Below are positions 8,272 to 16,504 of a stretch of 33,185 nucleotides of DNA, one piece after another. A program made the translations under genes and the position numbers. Position 1 is the first letter of the stretch. Each line of letters begins with the position of its first letter. The notes beneath the pieces were generated by a model that was not told the origin of the DNA, did no database searches, and saw only the letters and a program-made list of their open reading frames with translations. The DNA lies in NCBI GenBank assembly GCA_900547255.1, contig URGC01000011.1, forward strand, positions 1 to 33,185. Direction: 5' to 3'. The DNA is from an uncultured Eubacterium sp. (GTDB lineage Bacteria > Bacillota > Clostridia > Lachnospirales > Lachnospiraceae).

Positions 8272-10737
8272 TCAAGAAAGCAGTTCTTCAGCATAATATA
8301 CTGACTGCATTGCATCCTTGCCATAGAAGTCTGCTCCTATCATATCTGCATACTCCTGTGTGAGTACGGCTCCACCAACCATCACCTTACACCAAGGTGC
8401 TGATTTTCTAAGCTGCTTGATAGTTTCCTCCATATTGACAACTGTTGTTGTCATAAGTGCGCTGAGTCCACATAATGGTGCATGTCTGTCAACTACTGTG
8501 TCAACGATAGTCTCCGGTGGGACATCCTTTCCAAGGTCTACAACATCATATCCATAATTCTCAAGAAGCACCTTGACAATATTCTTACCTATATCATGTA
8601 TATCGCCTTTGACTGTTGCAATGACGATAGTCGCCTTCTTTTCCTGAACAGAGCCATTCTTCTGCATGAACTCCTTAATTGCCTCAAATCCAGCCTTGGC
8701 TGCCTCTGCACTCATAAGAAGCTGTGGAAGGAATACTGTACCTTTCTCAAATCCCTTACCAACTATATCAAGCGCAGGAACAAGCTCCTCATTGATTACA
8801 GCCATCGCCTCTTTAGTCTCAAGCTCTTTCTGTGTCGCCTTGAATGACTGGTCTTTAAGTCCCTTGACAATACAGTCTGTCAGGGTAAGTTCCCCATTTG
8901 ACCCACCTGATGAAGAAACTGCACCGCCTCCTGCCTGCCCAGAACCGCCTGACGCACTGCTGCTGCCAGATGAGCTTCCACCATTAGAACCTGTATTAGT
9001 CGCCGCCGGCGCAACTCCTGGGGCGACAGCATATTTCTCGATATAGCCCATACACTGTGTATCAAATCCACCAAGAACACAGTATGTGTCGTATGCCTGA
9101 CGCATAGCTGCTGAATTAGGATTAATAATACCAGCAGATAATCCCGCGCTCATCGCAAGTGAGAAAAATGCTGATGTTATAATCTCTCTCTGAGGAAGTC
9201 CGAATGAAATATTAGATACTCCAAGTACTGTCTTACCGCCCTGTTCCTTGATTCTTCTCACAGTTTCAAGTGTGACATTGGCAGAATTATCATCTGTACT
9301 CATTGTCATTGTAAGTGCATCTATAACAATATCTTTTCTGCTGATTCCATAACTTTCAGCAGTCTTATATATCTTCTCAGCTATAGCAAGTCTTCCCTCT
9401 GCTGTCGCAGGAATACCATCCTCATCAAGGGCAAGTCCTACTACAACGCCGCCATATTTCTGCACAAGAGGGAATATCTGCTCCATAACCTCTTTCTTGC
9501 CATTAACAGAATTAACCATAGCTTTTCCGTTATACATCCTGAGAGCTGCTTCCATAGCTTCCGGATCAGTTGTATCTATCTGTAATGGAAGTGGAAGAAT
9601 ACTCTGTAATTCGTACACAGTACGCTTCATCATGGCAACTTCATCTATCTCTGGAAGTCCTACATTGACATCAAGGATATGTGCGCCAGAATCAGCCTGC
9701 TTAACGCCCTCTTCAAGAATATATTCCATATTGCCTTCACGAAGTGCTTCCTTGAATTTCTTCTTACCTGTCGGATTAATTCTCTCACCGATAATAACTG
9801 GCTTATCTCCAAGAGTAACAGCCTGTGAATATGAAGTGACAATTGTATAATCCTTCTCTGTCAAAGGTTTCACTTCCATATCCTTACACCTGTCAACCAA
9901 AGCTTTGATGTGTTCAGGAGTTGTTCCACAGCATCCACCTGTAAACAATGCTCCAGCCTCAACGAATGGAACCATATCTCTCGCAAAATCCTCTGGTGTG
10001 ACATCATATACCGTCTGTCCGTTCTCATTTCTTGGAAGACCGGCATTAGGATTAATTATAAGAGGAATTGATGCATACTGCGCCATCTCCTTGAATATAG
10101 GAAGAAGTTCCTTAGGTCCAAGGCTGCAGTTCATACCGATGGCATCTGCGTGAAGTCCTTCAAGCAGTGCAACAACTGCCATTGGATTTGCTCCTGTAAG
10201 CATCTTGTGCTTCTCATCAAATACTGCTGTAGCAAATACTGGTAAATCGCTGTTTTCTTTAGCTGCAAGCACTGCTGCCTTAAGCTCGTACAGGTCATTC
10301 ATTGTCTCTATAAGAATAAGGTCTGCTCCTGCCTTTACACCAGCCTTGACAACGTCTGCAAATATCTTTACCGCATCCTCAAACTCCAGTGTTCCCATAG
10401 GTTTAAGAAGCTTTCCTGTAGGTCCCATATCAAGTGCTACATAAGCCTCTCTTCCACTCTGTCTTATACCTTCTCTTGCGTTGGCAATTCCGGCAGTAAT
10501 TATCTCTTCAAGATTATCTTCGAATTTAAGTCCATTGGCACCAAATGTGTTGGCAAGTATTATGTCTGCTCCTGCCTCCGCATATTCCCTGTGTATCTGT
10601 ACAAGTACCTCTGGCTTTAAAAGATTCCATGTCTCAGGAAGCTCACCTGTTCTAAGCCCTCTTTTCTGCAAAAGAGAACCCATGCCTCCATCAAAAAACA
10701 GTAATCTTTTCCCCATCTCCTGTCTTATATCCGTCAC
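8272..10737 (-). CDS. metH: B12-dependent methionine synthase, lacking activation domain
   Basis: An 821-residue cobalamin-dependent methionine synthase that transfers the methyl group of methyl-THF to homocysteine through B12. Domains in order: homocysteine-binding barrel (1-~290) with zinc ligands Cys204 and Cys269/270 (GGCC); pterin-binding barrel (~310-570, IIGERINPTGKK); helical cap (~616-695); and B12-binding Rossmann domain with DIHDIG (712-717), where His714 is the lower cobalt ligand. The ~330-residue AdoMet activation domain of E. coli MetH is absent; the gene directly upstream encodes an activation protein, a split seen in other anaerobes such as Thermotoga. An unusual Gly/Ser-rich linker (~572-615) joins the pterin and B12 modules. 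GTG start, with AGGAGG six bases upstream. Confidence 0.95.
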   Translation of the reverse strand: MTDIRQEMGKRLLFFDGGMGSLLQKRGLRTGELPETWNLLKPEVLVQIHREYAEAGADIILANTFGANGLKFEDNLEEIITAGIANAREGIRQSGREAYVALDMGPTGKLLKPMGTLEFEDAVKIFADVVKAGVKAGADLILIETMNDLYELKAAVLAAKENSDLPVFATAVFDEKHKMLTGANPMAVVALLEGLHADAIGMNCSLGPKELLPIFKEMAQYASIPLIINPNAGLPRNENGQTVYDVTPEDFARDMVPFVEAGALFTGGCCGTTPEHIKALVDRCKDMEVKPLTEKDYTIVTSYSQAVTLGDKPVIIGERINPTGKKKFKEALREGNMEYILEEGVKQADSGAHILDVNVGLPEIDEVAMMKRTVYELQSILPLPLQIDTTDPEAMEAALRMYNGKAMVNSVNGKKEVMEQIFPLVQKYGGVVVGLALDEDGIPATAEGRLAIAEKIYKTAESYGISRKDIVIDALTMTMSTDDNSANVTLETVRRIKEQGGKTVLGVSNISFGLPQREIITSAFFSLAMSAGLSAGIINPNSAAMRQAYDTYCVLGGFDTQCMGYIEKYAVAPGVAPAATNTGSNGGSSSGSSSASGGSGQAGGGAVSSSGGSNGELTLTDCIVKGLKDQSFKATQKELETKEAMAVINEELVPALDIVGKGFEKGTVFLPQLLMSAEAAKAGFEAIKEFMQKNGSVQEKKATIVIATVKGDIHDIGKNIVKVLLENYGYDVVDLGKDVPPETIVDTVVDRHAPLCGLSALMTTTVVNMEETIKQLRKSAPWCKVMVGGAVLTQEYADMIGADFYGKDAMQSVYYAEELLS

Positions 10738-10751
10738 AACTGACCTCCTAA

Positions 10752-11393
10752 TTATCTTCTATATGTACAGTCTATTTTGCCACATGCCTCGCAGCCTTCC
10801 AGAACACATCTGCTATTCTTGTCACTAAGTCCCATAACGGCTGACACAGACTTTTCAGGGAGCATTATATCGCCATCTGACAATACAACACCTATAGTCT
10901 TAGGTGTATTCAATACAGATAAGAATTGTCCCTGTATATTAAGAGGAAGGTCTCCGTAACCCGGACTGAATCTCGGTCTAACGTACAAACCTTCTTTTAA
11001 CATCTCTTTTTCTATTCTTTTCTGGCACTCGTTGCAATAGCCTTCAATAGCCGCAGCAGCCGTTGCCTGAAACACAGCCGCTTTAGCTATATTTAACTTT
11101 AAGTACCTGTTAAGCATCCTGTCCACGTCTGTTCCAAGAGTTGCCGCAAAAAATATAACCTCACTGCAATCCTTAAGATTCTTCGCAAGACTGTTGCTCT
11201 TAACTCTTATCCCTGCCGCCTCTATATAATTATCGTCACTTATAATAAGCTCAAACCGTTGGCTGACAGACTTAGGATTTGCAACTTCATGCACCTGTTT
11301 CATACAGTCATGAACCATCTCCATAACTGCATCATCTGCTTTATTCTTTCCATATCCAAGATATCTTAATATCTCTTTTTCATTAATATCCAT
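10752..11393 (-). CDS. Free-standing methionine synthase activation protein
   Basis: A 213-residue protein homologous to the C-terminal reactivation domain of MetH, shorter than the E. coli domain. The AdoMet-binding signature RFSPGYGDLPL is present (about residues 141-151), and a Cys-containing tail (GCEACGKIDC) follows. In the family this domain methylates oxidised cob(II)alamin with AdoMet and flavodoxin electrons to rescue the enzyme. It sits between metF and metH, 14 bases before the metH start, and metH lacks this domain, so it should act in trans on that enzyme. Confidence 0.9.
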   Translation of the reverse strand: MDINEKEILRYLGYGKNKADDAVMEMVHDCMKQVHEVANPKSVSQRFELIISDDNYIEAAGIRVKSNSLAKNLKDCSEVIFFAATLGTDVDRMLNRYLKLNIAKAAVFQATAAAAIEGYCNECQKRIEKEMLKEGLYVRPRFSPGYGDLPLNIQGQFLSVLNTPKTIGVVLSDGDIMLPEKSVSAVMGLSDKNSRCVLEGCEACGKIDCTYRR

Positions 11394-11438
11394 ATATTAA
11401 TCCTGATTCTTTCATCTGATGATTAATGTATACATGCT

Positions 11439-12302
11439 TTAAATAATAGCTGAAAGATTATCCATAATTCCCTTTGCAACTTCTGGCTTGTTCATTGAAT
11501 ATACATGTATGTTATTAACTCCATTAGCGATAAGGTCAATTATCTGGTCTGTAGCATATGCTATTCCTGCCTGCTGCATAGCCTTAGGGTCATCACCAAA
11601 TCTGTCTACAATGCTCTTGAATCTTTCTGGAACATTGCATCCTGATAAAGATACTGCATTAGCGACCTGATTAGCTCTTGTTATAGGCATAATTCCCGGA
11701 ATGATTGGAACATATATTCCTGCTTCTCTTGCCTTGAATAAGAAATTATAGAATATATTATTATCAAAAAACATCTGTGTTGTAAGGAATTCGCATCCTG
11801 CATCAACCTTTTTCTTGAGGTTAAGTATATCTTCTTTCTTAGTTGCAGCATCTGTGTGTCCTTCTGGATAACATGCTCCACCTATTGAAAATCCGCCAAA
11901 TTCCCTAATATCTGCAACAAGCTCTGATGCGTAGTGATAATCAACAAATGGCTCGCCATCGAAATCCTTAGGCTTATCGCCTCTTAATGCAAGAACATTA
12001 GTAACTCCTGCCTCTTTCATATCTGTAAGTGCTGAATGTATGCTTTCCTTAGTTGCTCCAACACATGTAAGATGAGCTATAGTTGTTATTCCATATGTAT
12101 CCTGTATTCTCTTGGCAATCTTTAATGTATTGCTTCTTGTGCTTCCACCCGCACCATATGTAACACTCATATAGCTAGGCTTCAATTCAGCAACACCAAA
12201 CGCTGCCTTCTCTACCTGATCATAATTAACATCCTTCTTTGGAGGAAACACCTCAAATGATAATGTGACATTGTCTTTTCCAAGTATACTGCTAATCTGC
12301 AT
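11439..12302 (-). CDS. metF: Methylenetetrahydrofolate reductase
   Basis: A 287-residue MTHFR barrel enzyme that reduces 5,10-methylene-THF to 5-methyl-THF, the methyl donor for the MetH encoded two genes downstream. Signature segments: LSFEVFPPKK near the N-terminus (conserved Glu), YMSVTYGAGGSTR (~40-52), HLTCVGA, LALRGD and a QMFFDN segment (~175-180). Its length is normal for the bacterial enzyme (~290). No partner MetV-type subunit is visible. It opens the metF-activation-metH operon behind its own promoter and a structured leader; the ribosome site is GGAGAGATAGG. Confidence 0.95.
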   Translation of the reverse strand: MQISSILGKDNVTLSFEVFPPKKDVNYDQVEKAAFGVAELKPSYMSVTYGAGGSTRSNTLKIAKRIQDTYGITTIAHLTCVGATKESIHSALTDMKEAGVTNVLALRGDKPKDFDGEPFVDYHYASELVADIREFGGFSIGGACYPEGHTDAATKKEDILNLKKKVDAGCEFLTTQMFFDNNIFYNFLFKAREAGIYVPIIPGIMPITRANQVANAVSLSGCNVPERFKSIVDRFGDDPKAMQQAGIAYATDQIIDLIANGVNNIHVYSMNKPEVAKGIMDNLSAII

Positions 12303-12338
12303 TTCCCTATCTCTCCAATTCTATAGTATTCTTAATAT

Positions 12339-12481
12339 ACATGAGCATGAAGCCCATGTGTTTTCTATACACAGGAAAGCTTCCACAGGCAGCTTTTCTG
12401 CATACGCAGGTATCTAAATAAGGGTATGTAACACGAATTTACACACCCTTATACAATATTATTTTTTAACTGAAATGTCAA
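12339..12481 (-). promoter_or_regulatory. metF promoter and structured leader
   Basis: Minus-strand TTGACA (12476-12481), 17-base spacer, TATTGT (12453-12458). The expected start point lies in an inverted repeat of AAGGGTGTGTAA and TTACATACCCTT (12420-12450, 7-base loop, one mismatch as DNA or one G-U pair as RNA). Further stems follow in the leader: AAAGCT/AGCTTT (about 12374-12396) and an 8-bp stem ACATGGGC/GCTCATGT (12339-12359). None has a T-run, so none is a simple terminator. I could not match it to SAM-I, cobalamin, THF or T-box consensus cores. Regulation is by an operator at the repeat or by leader RNA (inference). Confidence 0.5.
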
Positions 12482-12519
12482 GATTTCCAGCCATTCAGCC
12501 GGCCTGTATTATCATATTA

Positions 12520-13455
12520 TTACTTTGTAAATAATGGTGTAGAAAGATATCTGTCACCTGAATCTGGTAATAATACAACAATATTCTTACCCTTATTCTC
12601 TGGACGTCCTGCAAGTATAACGGCTGCCTTTAATGCTGCACCTGAACTGATTCCAACAAGGATACCCTCTGATGTTGCAAATCTTCTGCCTTCATCAAAT
12701 GCATCATCATTCTGTATCTTTATTATCTCATCATATATTGATGTATCAAGTGTCTCTGGAACGAATCCTGCACCAATTCCCTGAATCTTGTGTGGGCCAG
12801 CCTTACCCTCTGATAATACAGGACTTGTCGCTGGTTCAACAGCAACTATGCGGACATCTTTATTCTGCTCTTTAAGATATTTACCAACGCCTGATACAGT
12901 TCCACCTGTACCAACACCGGCTACGAATATATCAACATTGCCCTCTGTCTGTTTCCAGATTTCTGGGCCAGTCGTTCTGTAATGAGCTGCTGGATTAGCC
13001 ATATTCTCAAACTGACCTAATATAACTGAACCAGGAATCTCATTTTTTAATTCTTCAGCTTTCTCAATAGCACCCTTCATGCCCTTAAATCCATCTGTAA
13101 GAACAATCTGTGCGCCATACGCTTTAAGAAGATTACGTCTCTCAACAGTCATTGTCTCTGGAAGTGTAAGAATTGCCTTGTATCCCTTGGCTGCTGCAAT
13201 AGATGCAATTCCTATTCCTGTATTTCCTGAAGTTGGCTCAATTATTGTTGCACCCGGCTTTAAAAGACCTTTCTGCTCTGCATCCTCAATCATTGATAAT
13301 GCAACTCTGTCCTTAACTGAACCGGCTGGATTAAGATATTCCATCTTAGCAATAATATTGGCATCTTCAATGCCAGTTTCTCTCATATAGTTGTGAAGCA
13401 ACAGCATGGGTGTCTCTCCGACAAGCTCTGCTGCACTGTCTTTAATGTATTTCAT
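12520..13455 (-). CDS. cysK: Cysteine synthase (O-acetylserine sulfhydrylase)
   Basis: A 311-residue PLP enzyme of fold type II making cysteine from O-acetylserine and sulfide. The PLP lysine is Lys48 in NPAGSVKDR, the substrate loop is TSGNTG (75-80), the phosphate-binding loop is GTGGTVSGVG, and the C-terminal PLP-contacting serine is in GISSGAAL. The length is normal for CysK/CysM; sulfide versus alternative sulfur-donor use cannot be separated from sequence alone. It is last in a run with OAHS-2, TusA-like, JAMM and TrxB genes, starting 17 bases after trxB, with an AGGAGGAAGGAA ribosome site. Because it sits beside a JAMM protease, a CysM-like use of carrier-bound sulfur is possible (inference). 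Confidence 0.95.
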   Translation of the reverse strand: MKYIKDSAAELVGETPMLLLHNYMRETGIEDANIIAKMEYLNPAGSVKDRVALSMIEDAEQKGLLKPGATIIEPTSGNTGIGIASIAAAKGYKAILTLPETMTVERRNLLKAYGAQIVLTDGFKGMKGAIEKAEELKNEIPGSVILGQFENMANPAAHYRTTGPEIWKQTEGNVDIFVAGVGTGGTVSGVGKYLKEQNKDVRIVAVEPATSPVLSEGKAGPHKIQGIGAGFVPETLDTSIYDEIIKIQNDDAFDEGRRFATSEGILVGISSGAALKAAVILAGRPENKGKNIVVLLPDSGDRYLSTPLFTK

Positions 13456-13472
13456 GTGTTCCTTCCTCCTGA

Positions 13473-14369
13473 TTAACCTTTAATATATTCAATTGCCGAG
13501 TTAACAGCATTAGCACCATCTGCTGCCGCAGTGATAACCTGACGCAGCTTCTTTACCCTGATATCTCCTGCTACATACAGTCCTGCCTTGGAAGTCACGC
13601 AGTCCTCTCCTGCTGGTACATAGCCTGATTCATCACATACGCCAAAGTCTTCAATAAGCTCTGTCTGTGGAAGCATTCCTATAGCTACGAATATTCCGTC
13701 AACTGAAAGCTCAGTTCCATTATCAAGTGTCACAGATGATACACGCTCATCACCGCCAATCTCACTTACATTGGCTTTTGTGATAATTGTTACATTTTCC
13801 TTTTCTCTTAACTTCTCAATACTTGCTGGCGCACATCTGAACTCGTCTCTTCTATGGACAAGATATACATGGTTACAGATGTCCGATAAATACAATGCAT
13901 CATCAACAGCAGTATCACCGCCACCGACAACTACAACATCTTTGCCTTTAAAAAATGCGCCATCACACACTGCACAGTATGATATTCCCTTGCCGATAAA
14001 CTTGTCCTCATTCTGTGCACCAAGCTCACGCTTACGTCTTCCTGCCGCATAGACTATCGCTTTAGCTTCATCTGTGCTGTCATCATCATAGACAACTGTC
14101 CAGATATTATTGTCACATTTTAACTCTTTGACTTCTTTATTAACGAACTGTGCGCCAAGCTTTTCAGCATGTTCCCTGAATGCTTCTCCAAGGCTGAATC
14201 CGTCCATTCCCGGAAGTCCAAGATAATTATCAACTTTGTTACTCTCAGCAATCTGACCAGTTCCCATATATTCTTTCTCTACAATTACTGATGATAAACC
14301 TGCTCTGCTGGCGTATACTGAAGCACTTAATCCTGCCGGACCGCTTCCTATAATAACTAAATCTAGCAT
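13473..14369 (-). CDS. trxB: Thioredoxin reductase (NADPH-type)
   Basis: A 298-residue flavoenzyme that passes NADPH electrons to thioredoxin or a related thiol carrier. The FAD motif is GSGPAGLSASVYASRAG (8-24). The redox-active pair is CAVC (132-135). The NADPH domain has GGGDTAVDDAL and HRRDEFR, the latter a mark of NADPH rather than ferredoxin-dependent enzymes. A C-terminal FAD motif GDIRVKKLRQVITAAADG is present. Its start overlaps the JAMM gene by seven bases, and it sits between the JAMM protease and cysK. It may serve to release persulfide or disulfide sulfur within the operon, rather than being only the general housekeeping enzyme (inference). Confidence 0.93.
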   Translation of the reverse strand: MLDLVIIGSGPAGLSASVYASRAGLSSVIVEKEYMGTGQIAESNKVDNYLGLPGMDGFSLGEAFREHAEKLGAQFVNKEVKELKCDNNIWTVVYDDDSTDEAKAIVYAAGRRKRELGAQNEDKFIGKGISYCAVCDGAFFKGKDVVVVGGGDTAVDDALYLSDICNHVYLVHRRDEFRCAPASIEKLREKENVTIITKANVSEIGGDERVSSVTLDNGTELSVDGIFVAIGMLPQTELIEDFGVCDESGYVPAGEDCVTSKAGLYVAGDIRVKKLRQVITAAADGANAVNSAIEYIKG

Positions 14370-14773
14370 ATAACTAACTCTTCCTTAGCTGCATCTGTTC
14401 CCTCGATATGGAATGAATTAAGAACTGGGTTAGCATCATCCATAAGTGAAAGAATCATATAGCTTGCCTTGCTGTCATAAGCAAGTCTCTTGTCCTCATC
14501 AGATGGTCTTGAAGGTGACTCTGGATGAGAATGCCAGTTGCCAAGTGGTGCATATCCATTAGCGCGCATATCCTTAACTGCTGCAAGCTGTTCCTTAGGG
14601 TCTAATGAGAAATGCTCATTAGAATGGTCGATATTAGTAAGGACGTACACCTTCTTGATTATCTTATCTCCATTCTCTATAACGCCTGCGATAAGTCCAC
14701 AAGCCTCCTCTGGTACACATTCTCTTGCATGTGCAAGTATTGTTACATAATCAGCCTTGCTTAACTTAATCAT
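14363..14773 (-). CDS. JAMM/Mov34 (M67) metalloprotease
   Basis: A 136-residue single-domain JAMM zinc protease. The catalytic set is complete: Glu22/23 in PEEACGL, then HSHP with His81 and His83, Ser91 and Asp94 (HxHPx6SxxD pattern). Bacterial relatives include Mec+, which frees cysteine from CysO, and HcyD, which processes a sulfur carrier for homocysteine synthesis. Its position between a TusA-like carrier and trxB-cysK, downstream of an O-acetylhomoserine sulfhydrylase, fits such a sulfur-transfer role. No ubiquitin-like ThiS/CysO carrier or E1-like activating enzyme is encoded in the window, so its substrate is not evident. It starts three bases after the TusA-like stop and ends inside trxB. 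Confidence 0.88.
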   Translation of the reverse strand: MIKLSKADYVTILAHARECVPEEACGLIAGVIENGDKIIKKVYVLTNIDHSNEHFSLDPKEQLAAVKDMRANGYAPLGNWHSHPESPSRPSDEDKRLAYDSKASYMILSLMDDANPVLNSFHIEGTDAAKEELVIC

Positions 14774-14776
14774 TGA

Positions 14777-15028
14777 TTACTCCTCCACTTTCTTAACAAC
14801 GAGTGTATATGTTCCATCTTCATTATTGACAAGTTTTAAAATCTGATGTCCCTCTTCCTTGATACTTCTAGGAACATTCTGTACTGGCTCGCCATCGTTC
14901 ATTCTTATTGCGATTACCTCACCATCATCAAGCTCATCAATTGCTACCTTTGCCTTAACAAATGTTAATGGGCAAACCTTATCTGTTATATCTACCTGAT
15001 CGTCAATGTTAATTCCTGCTATTTCCAT
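14777..15028 (-). CDS. TusA/SirA-like sulfur carrier protein
   Basis: An 83-residue soluble protein with the TusA-family core: VDITDKVCPLTFVKAKVAID, in which the Cys-Pro pair (Cys19-Pro20) carries persulfide sulfur, followed by a beta-alpha-beta pattern (IAIRMNDGEPVQNVPRSIKEEGHQ). The C-terminus ends in VKKVEE with no diglycine, so it cannot be a ThiS-type thiocarboxylate carrier. It probably delivers sulfane sulfur to an enzyme of the same operon (OAHS-2 or CysK); this is inference from gene order. It lies 57 bases after the OAHS-2 stop with no terminator between; the ribosome site is AAGGAG. Confidence 0.87.
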   Translation of the reverse strand: MEIAGINIDDQVDITDKVCPLTFVKAKVAIDELDDGEVIAIRMNDGEPVQNVPRSIKEEGHQILKLVNNEDGTYTLVVKKVEE

Positions 15029-15085
15029 GTTATTAATCTCCTTTAGTTAATCAATTATTTTAATCATCTTAGTCACTGGCAATTA

Positions 15086-16333
15086 TTAAGCCTGTTCTAT
15101 CGCCTGTCTGAAATCTTCAATCAAATCTTTAATATCCTCTATTCCGACACTAATTCTTATAAGGTCATCAAACACGCCTGCTGTGACCTTCTCTTCCTCT
15201 GTACTGTGTACATTAAGAGTTGATTCTGGATGAATTACAAGTGTCTTGGTATCACCGATATTAGATATGATAAGTGGAAGCTTTAATGCATTCATTATCT
15301 TAAATGCGCGCTCTTTGCTTCCTGTTCTGATTGTTATTATTCCACCGAATCCATTCTTTAACTGTGAAACTGCGATATCATGCCATTTACTGCTCTCAAG
15401 TCCCGGATAATTGACTGTTATATCACTGTATTCATTCTGGAAAAACTCTGCAAGCTTAATAGCGTTATCACATATTCTTTCCATTCTAAGTCCTAATGTC
15501 TCAATTCCTATAATGTTAAGGAATGCGTTCTGAGGTGCGAGGCAGGCTCCTGTATTTCTAAACAAGCCATTTCTTAACTTAGCTGTATAAGCGTATGGTC
15601 CAAACTTCTTAAAATCTTTCATTCCTGGATATTTATCTGTATCCCACTTGAATTTACCGCTGTCTGTTATAACACCACTTATCGCATCACTGTTTCCATT
15701 GATATACTTTGATGATGAATTCATAACTATATCAGCACCCTGTTCAAGAGGCTTTACAAGATAAGCTGTCGCAACCGTATTATCAATTATAAGTGGTACG
15801 CCATGCTTATGTGCTATCTCAGAAAGTGTCTTAATATCAGTAACGTCAAGTCTTGGATTACCAATTGTCTCTGCGAAGTACAATCTTGTGTGTTCATTAG
15901 TAGCTGTTTCAAACTGCTCCCAGTTATTATTCTCCACATATCTTGTTGTGATTCCAAATGCTTCAAGGTCTCTGAAAAGGTCTATGCTTCCTCCATAAAG
16001 ACTTGCACTCGATACAATCTCATCTCCCGCCTGAAGTATATTGCAGAATGCGTTGAACAGTGCAGCCATACCTGATGCACAGGCAACACTCGCAATCCCT
16101 CCCTCAAGGGCTGTCATTCTCTTCTCAAATGCATCAATTGTAGGATTGCTTATTCTTGTATAAGAAAATCCCGGTGCCTGATTATGAAATATCTTCTCTA
16201 ATTCCTCTGCTGAGGAATGACAGAATGCACTTGACTGATATATAGGAGTAACTGTTGAACCAGTATTCTTATCCCCCAAAAAATCTCCATGTAATAATGC
16301 TGTATTAAACTCCATGACTTTCTCCGTTTCCAC
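15086..16333 (-). CDS. O-acetylhomoserine sulfhydrylase paralogue 2 (PLP, Cys/Met metabolism)
   Basis: A 415-residue PLP enzyme of the Cys/Met metabolism family (fold type I). Conserved parts: YTRISNPTIDAFEKRMTALEGG near the N-terminus, the ETIGNPRLDV segment, and the PLP lysine in MNSSSKYINGNSDAISG. It most resembles MetY-type O-acetylhomoserine sulfhydrylases, but the Schiff-base region differs from the canonical HSATKFIGGHG found in paralogue 1, so a distinct sulfur donor or substrate is likely (inference). It heads the operon with TusA-like, JAMM, trxB and cysK genes behind its own consensus promoter. A gamma-lyase role is less likely but not excluded. Confidence 0.85.
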   Translation of the reverse strand: METEKVMEFNTALLHGDFLGDKNTGSTVTPIYQSSAFCHSSAEELEKIFHNQAPGFSYTRISNPTIDAFEKRMTALEGGIASVACASGMAALFNAFCNILQAGDEIVSSASLYGGSIDLFRDLEAFGITTRYVENNNWEQFETATNEHTRLYFAETIGNPRLDVTDIKTLSEIAHKHGVPLIIDNTVATAYLVKPLEQGADIVMNSSSKYINGNSDAISGVITDSGKFKWDTDKYPGMKDFKKFGPYAYTAKLRNGLFRNTGACLAPQNAFLNIIGIETLGLRMERICDNAIKLAEFFQNEYSDITVNYPGLESSKWHDIAVSQLKNGFGGIITIRTGSKERAFKIMNALKLPLIISNIGDTKTLVIHPESTLNVHSTEEEKVTAGVFDDLIRISVGIEDIKDLIEDFRQAIEQA

Positions 16334-16419
16334 TGTATATTAATTTTAATTGCGACTAAGGATATTATTCCTATCAGTTTAATATGAATTAATTGTACTC
16401 TTTCACATAAATTTGTCAA
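16334..16419 (-). promoter_or_regulatory. Promoter of the OAHS-2 / TusA / JAMM / trxB / cysK operon
   Basis: Minus-strand TTGACA (16414-16419), 16-base spacer, TACAAT (16392-16397). The roughly 50-base leader contains an imperfect palindrome AGGA-ATAATA-TCCT at about 16362-16375, just after the expected start point, a possible site for an Rrf2/CymR-type repressor (weak inference). The ribosome site is GGAGAAAG. Confidence 0.65.
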
Positions 16420-16440
16420 GAACTTTATCCCAACTTTTGT

Positions 16441-16475
16441 AAAAAATGGTTCCGGGAACAGCCCCGAAACCATTT
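16441..16475 (-). terminator. Terminator of OAHS-1
   Basis: On the minus strand AAAATGGTTTCGGGG pairs with CCCGGAACCATTTT around a short loop, then a T-run follows. It lies about 30 bases after the OAHS-1 stop and separates OAHS-1 from the promoter of the OAHS-2 operon. Confidence 0.85.
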
Positions 16476-16504
16476 TATTATGCATACGTAATGAATCTAA
16501 TCAA

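Noticed and set aside
8880..9080. A 66-codon frame within metH
   Set aside because: It is the alternative reading of the Gly/Ser-rich linker, where low complexity keeps other frames open.
12303..12519. A SAM-I, cobalamin, THF or T-box riboswitch before metF
   Set aside because: None of the conserved core sequences I know (for example the T-box GGGTGG-type stretch or the B12 box) could be found, and there is no terminator stem with T-run; it is kept only as an unassigned structured leader.
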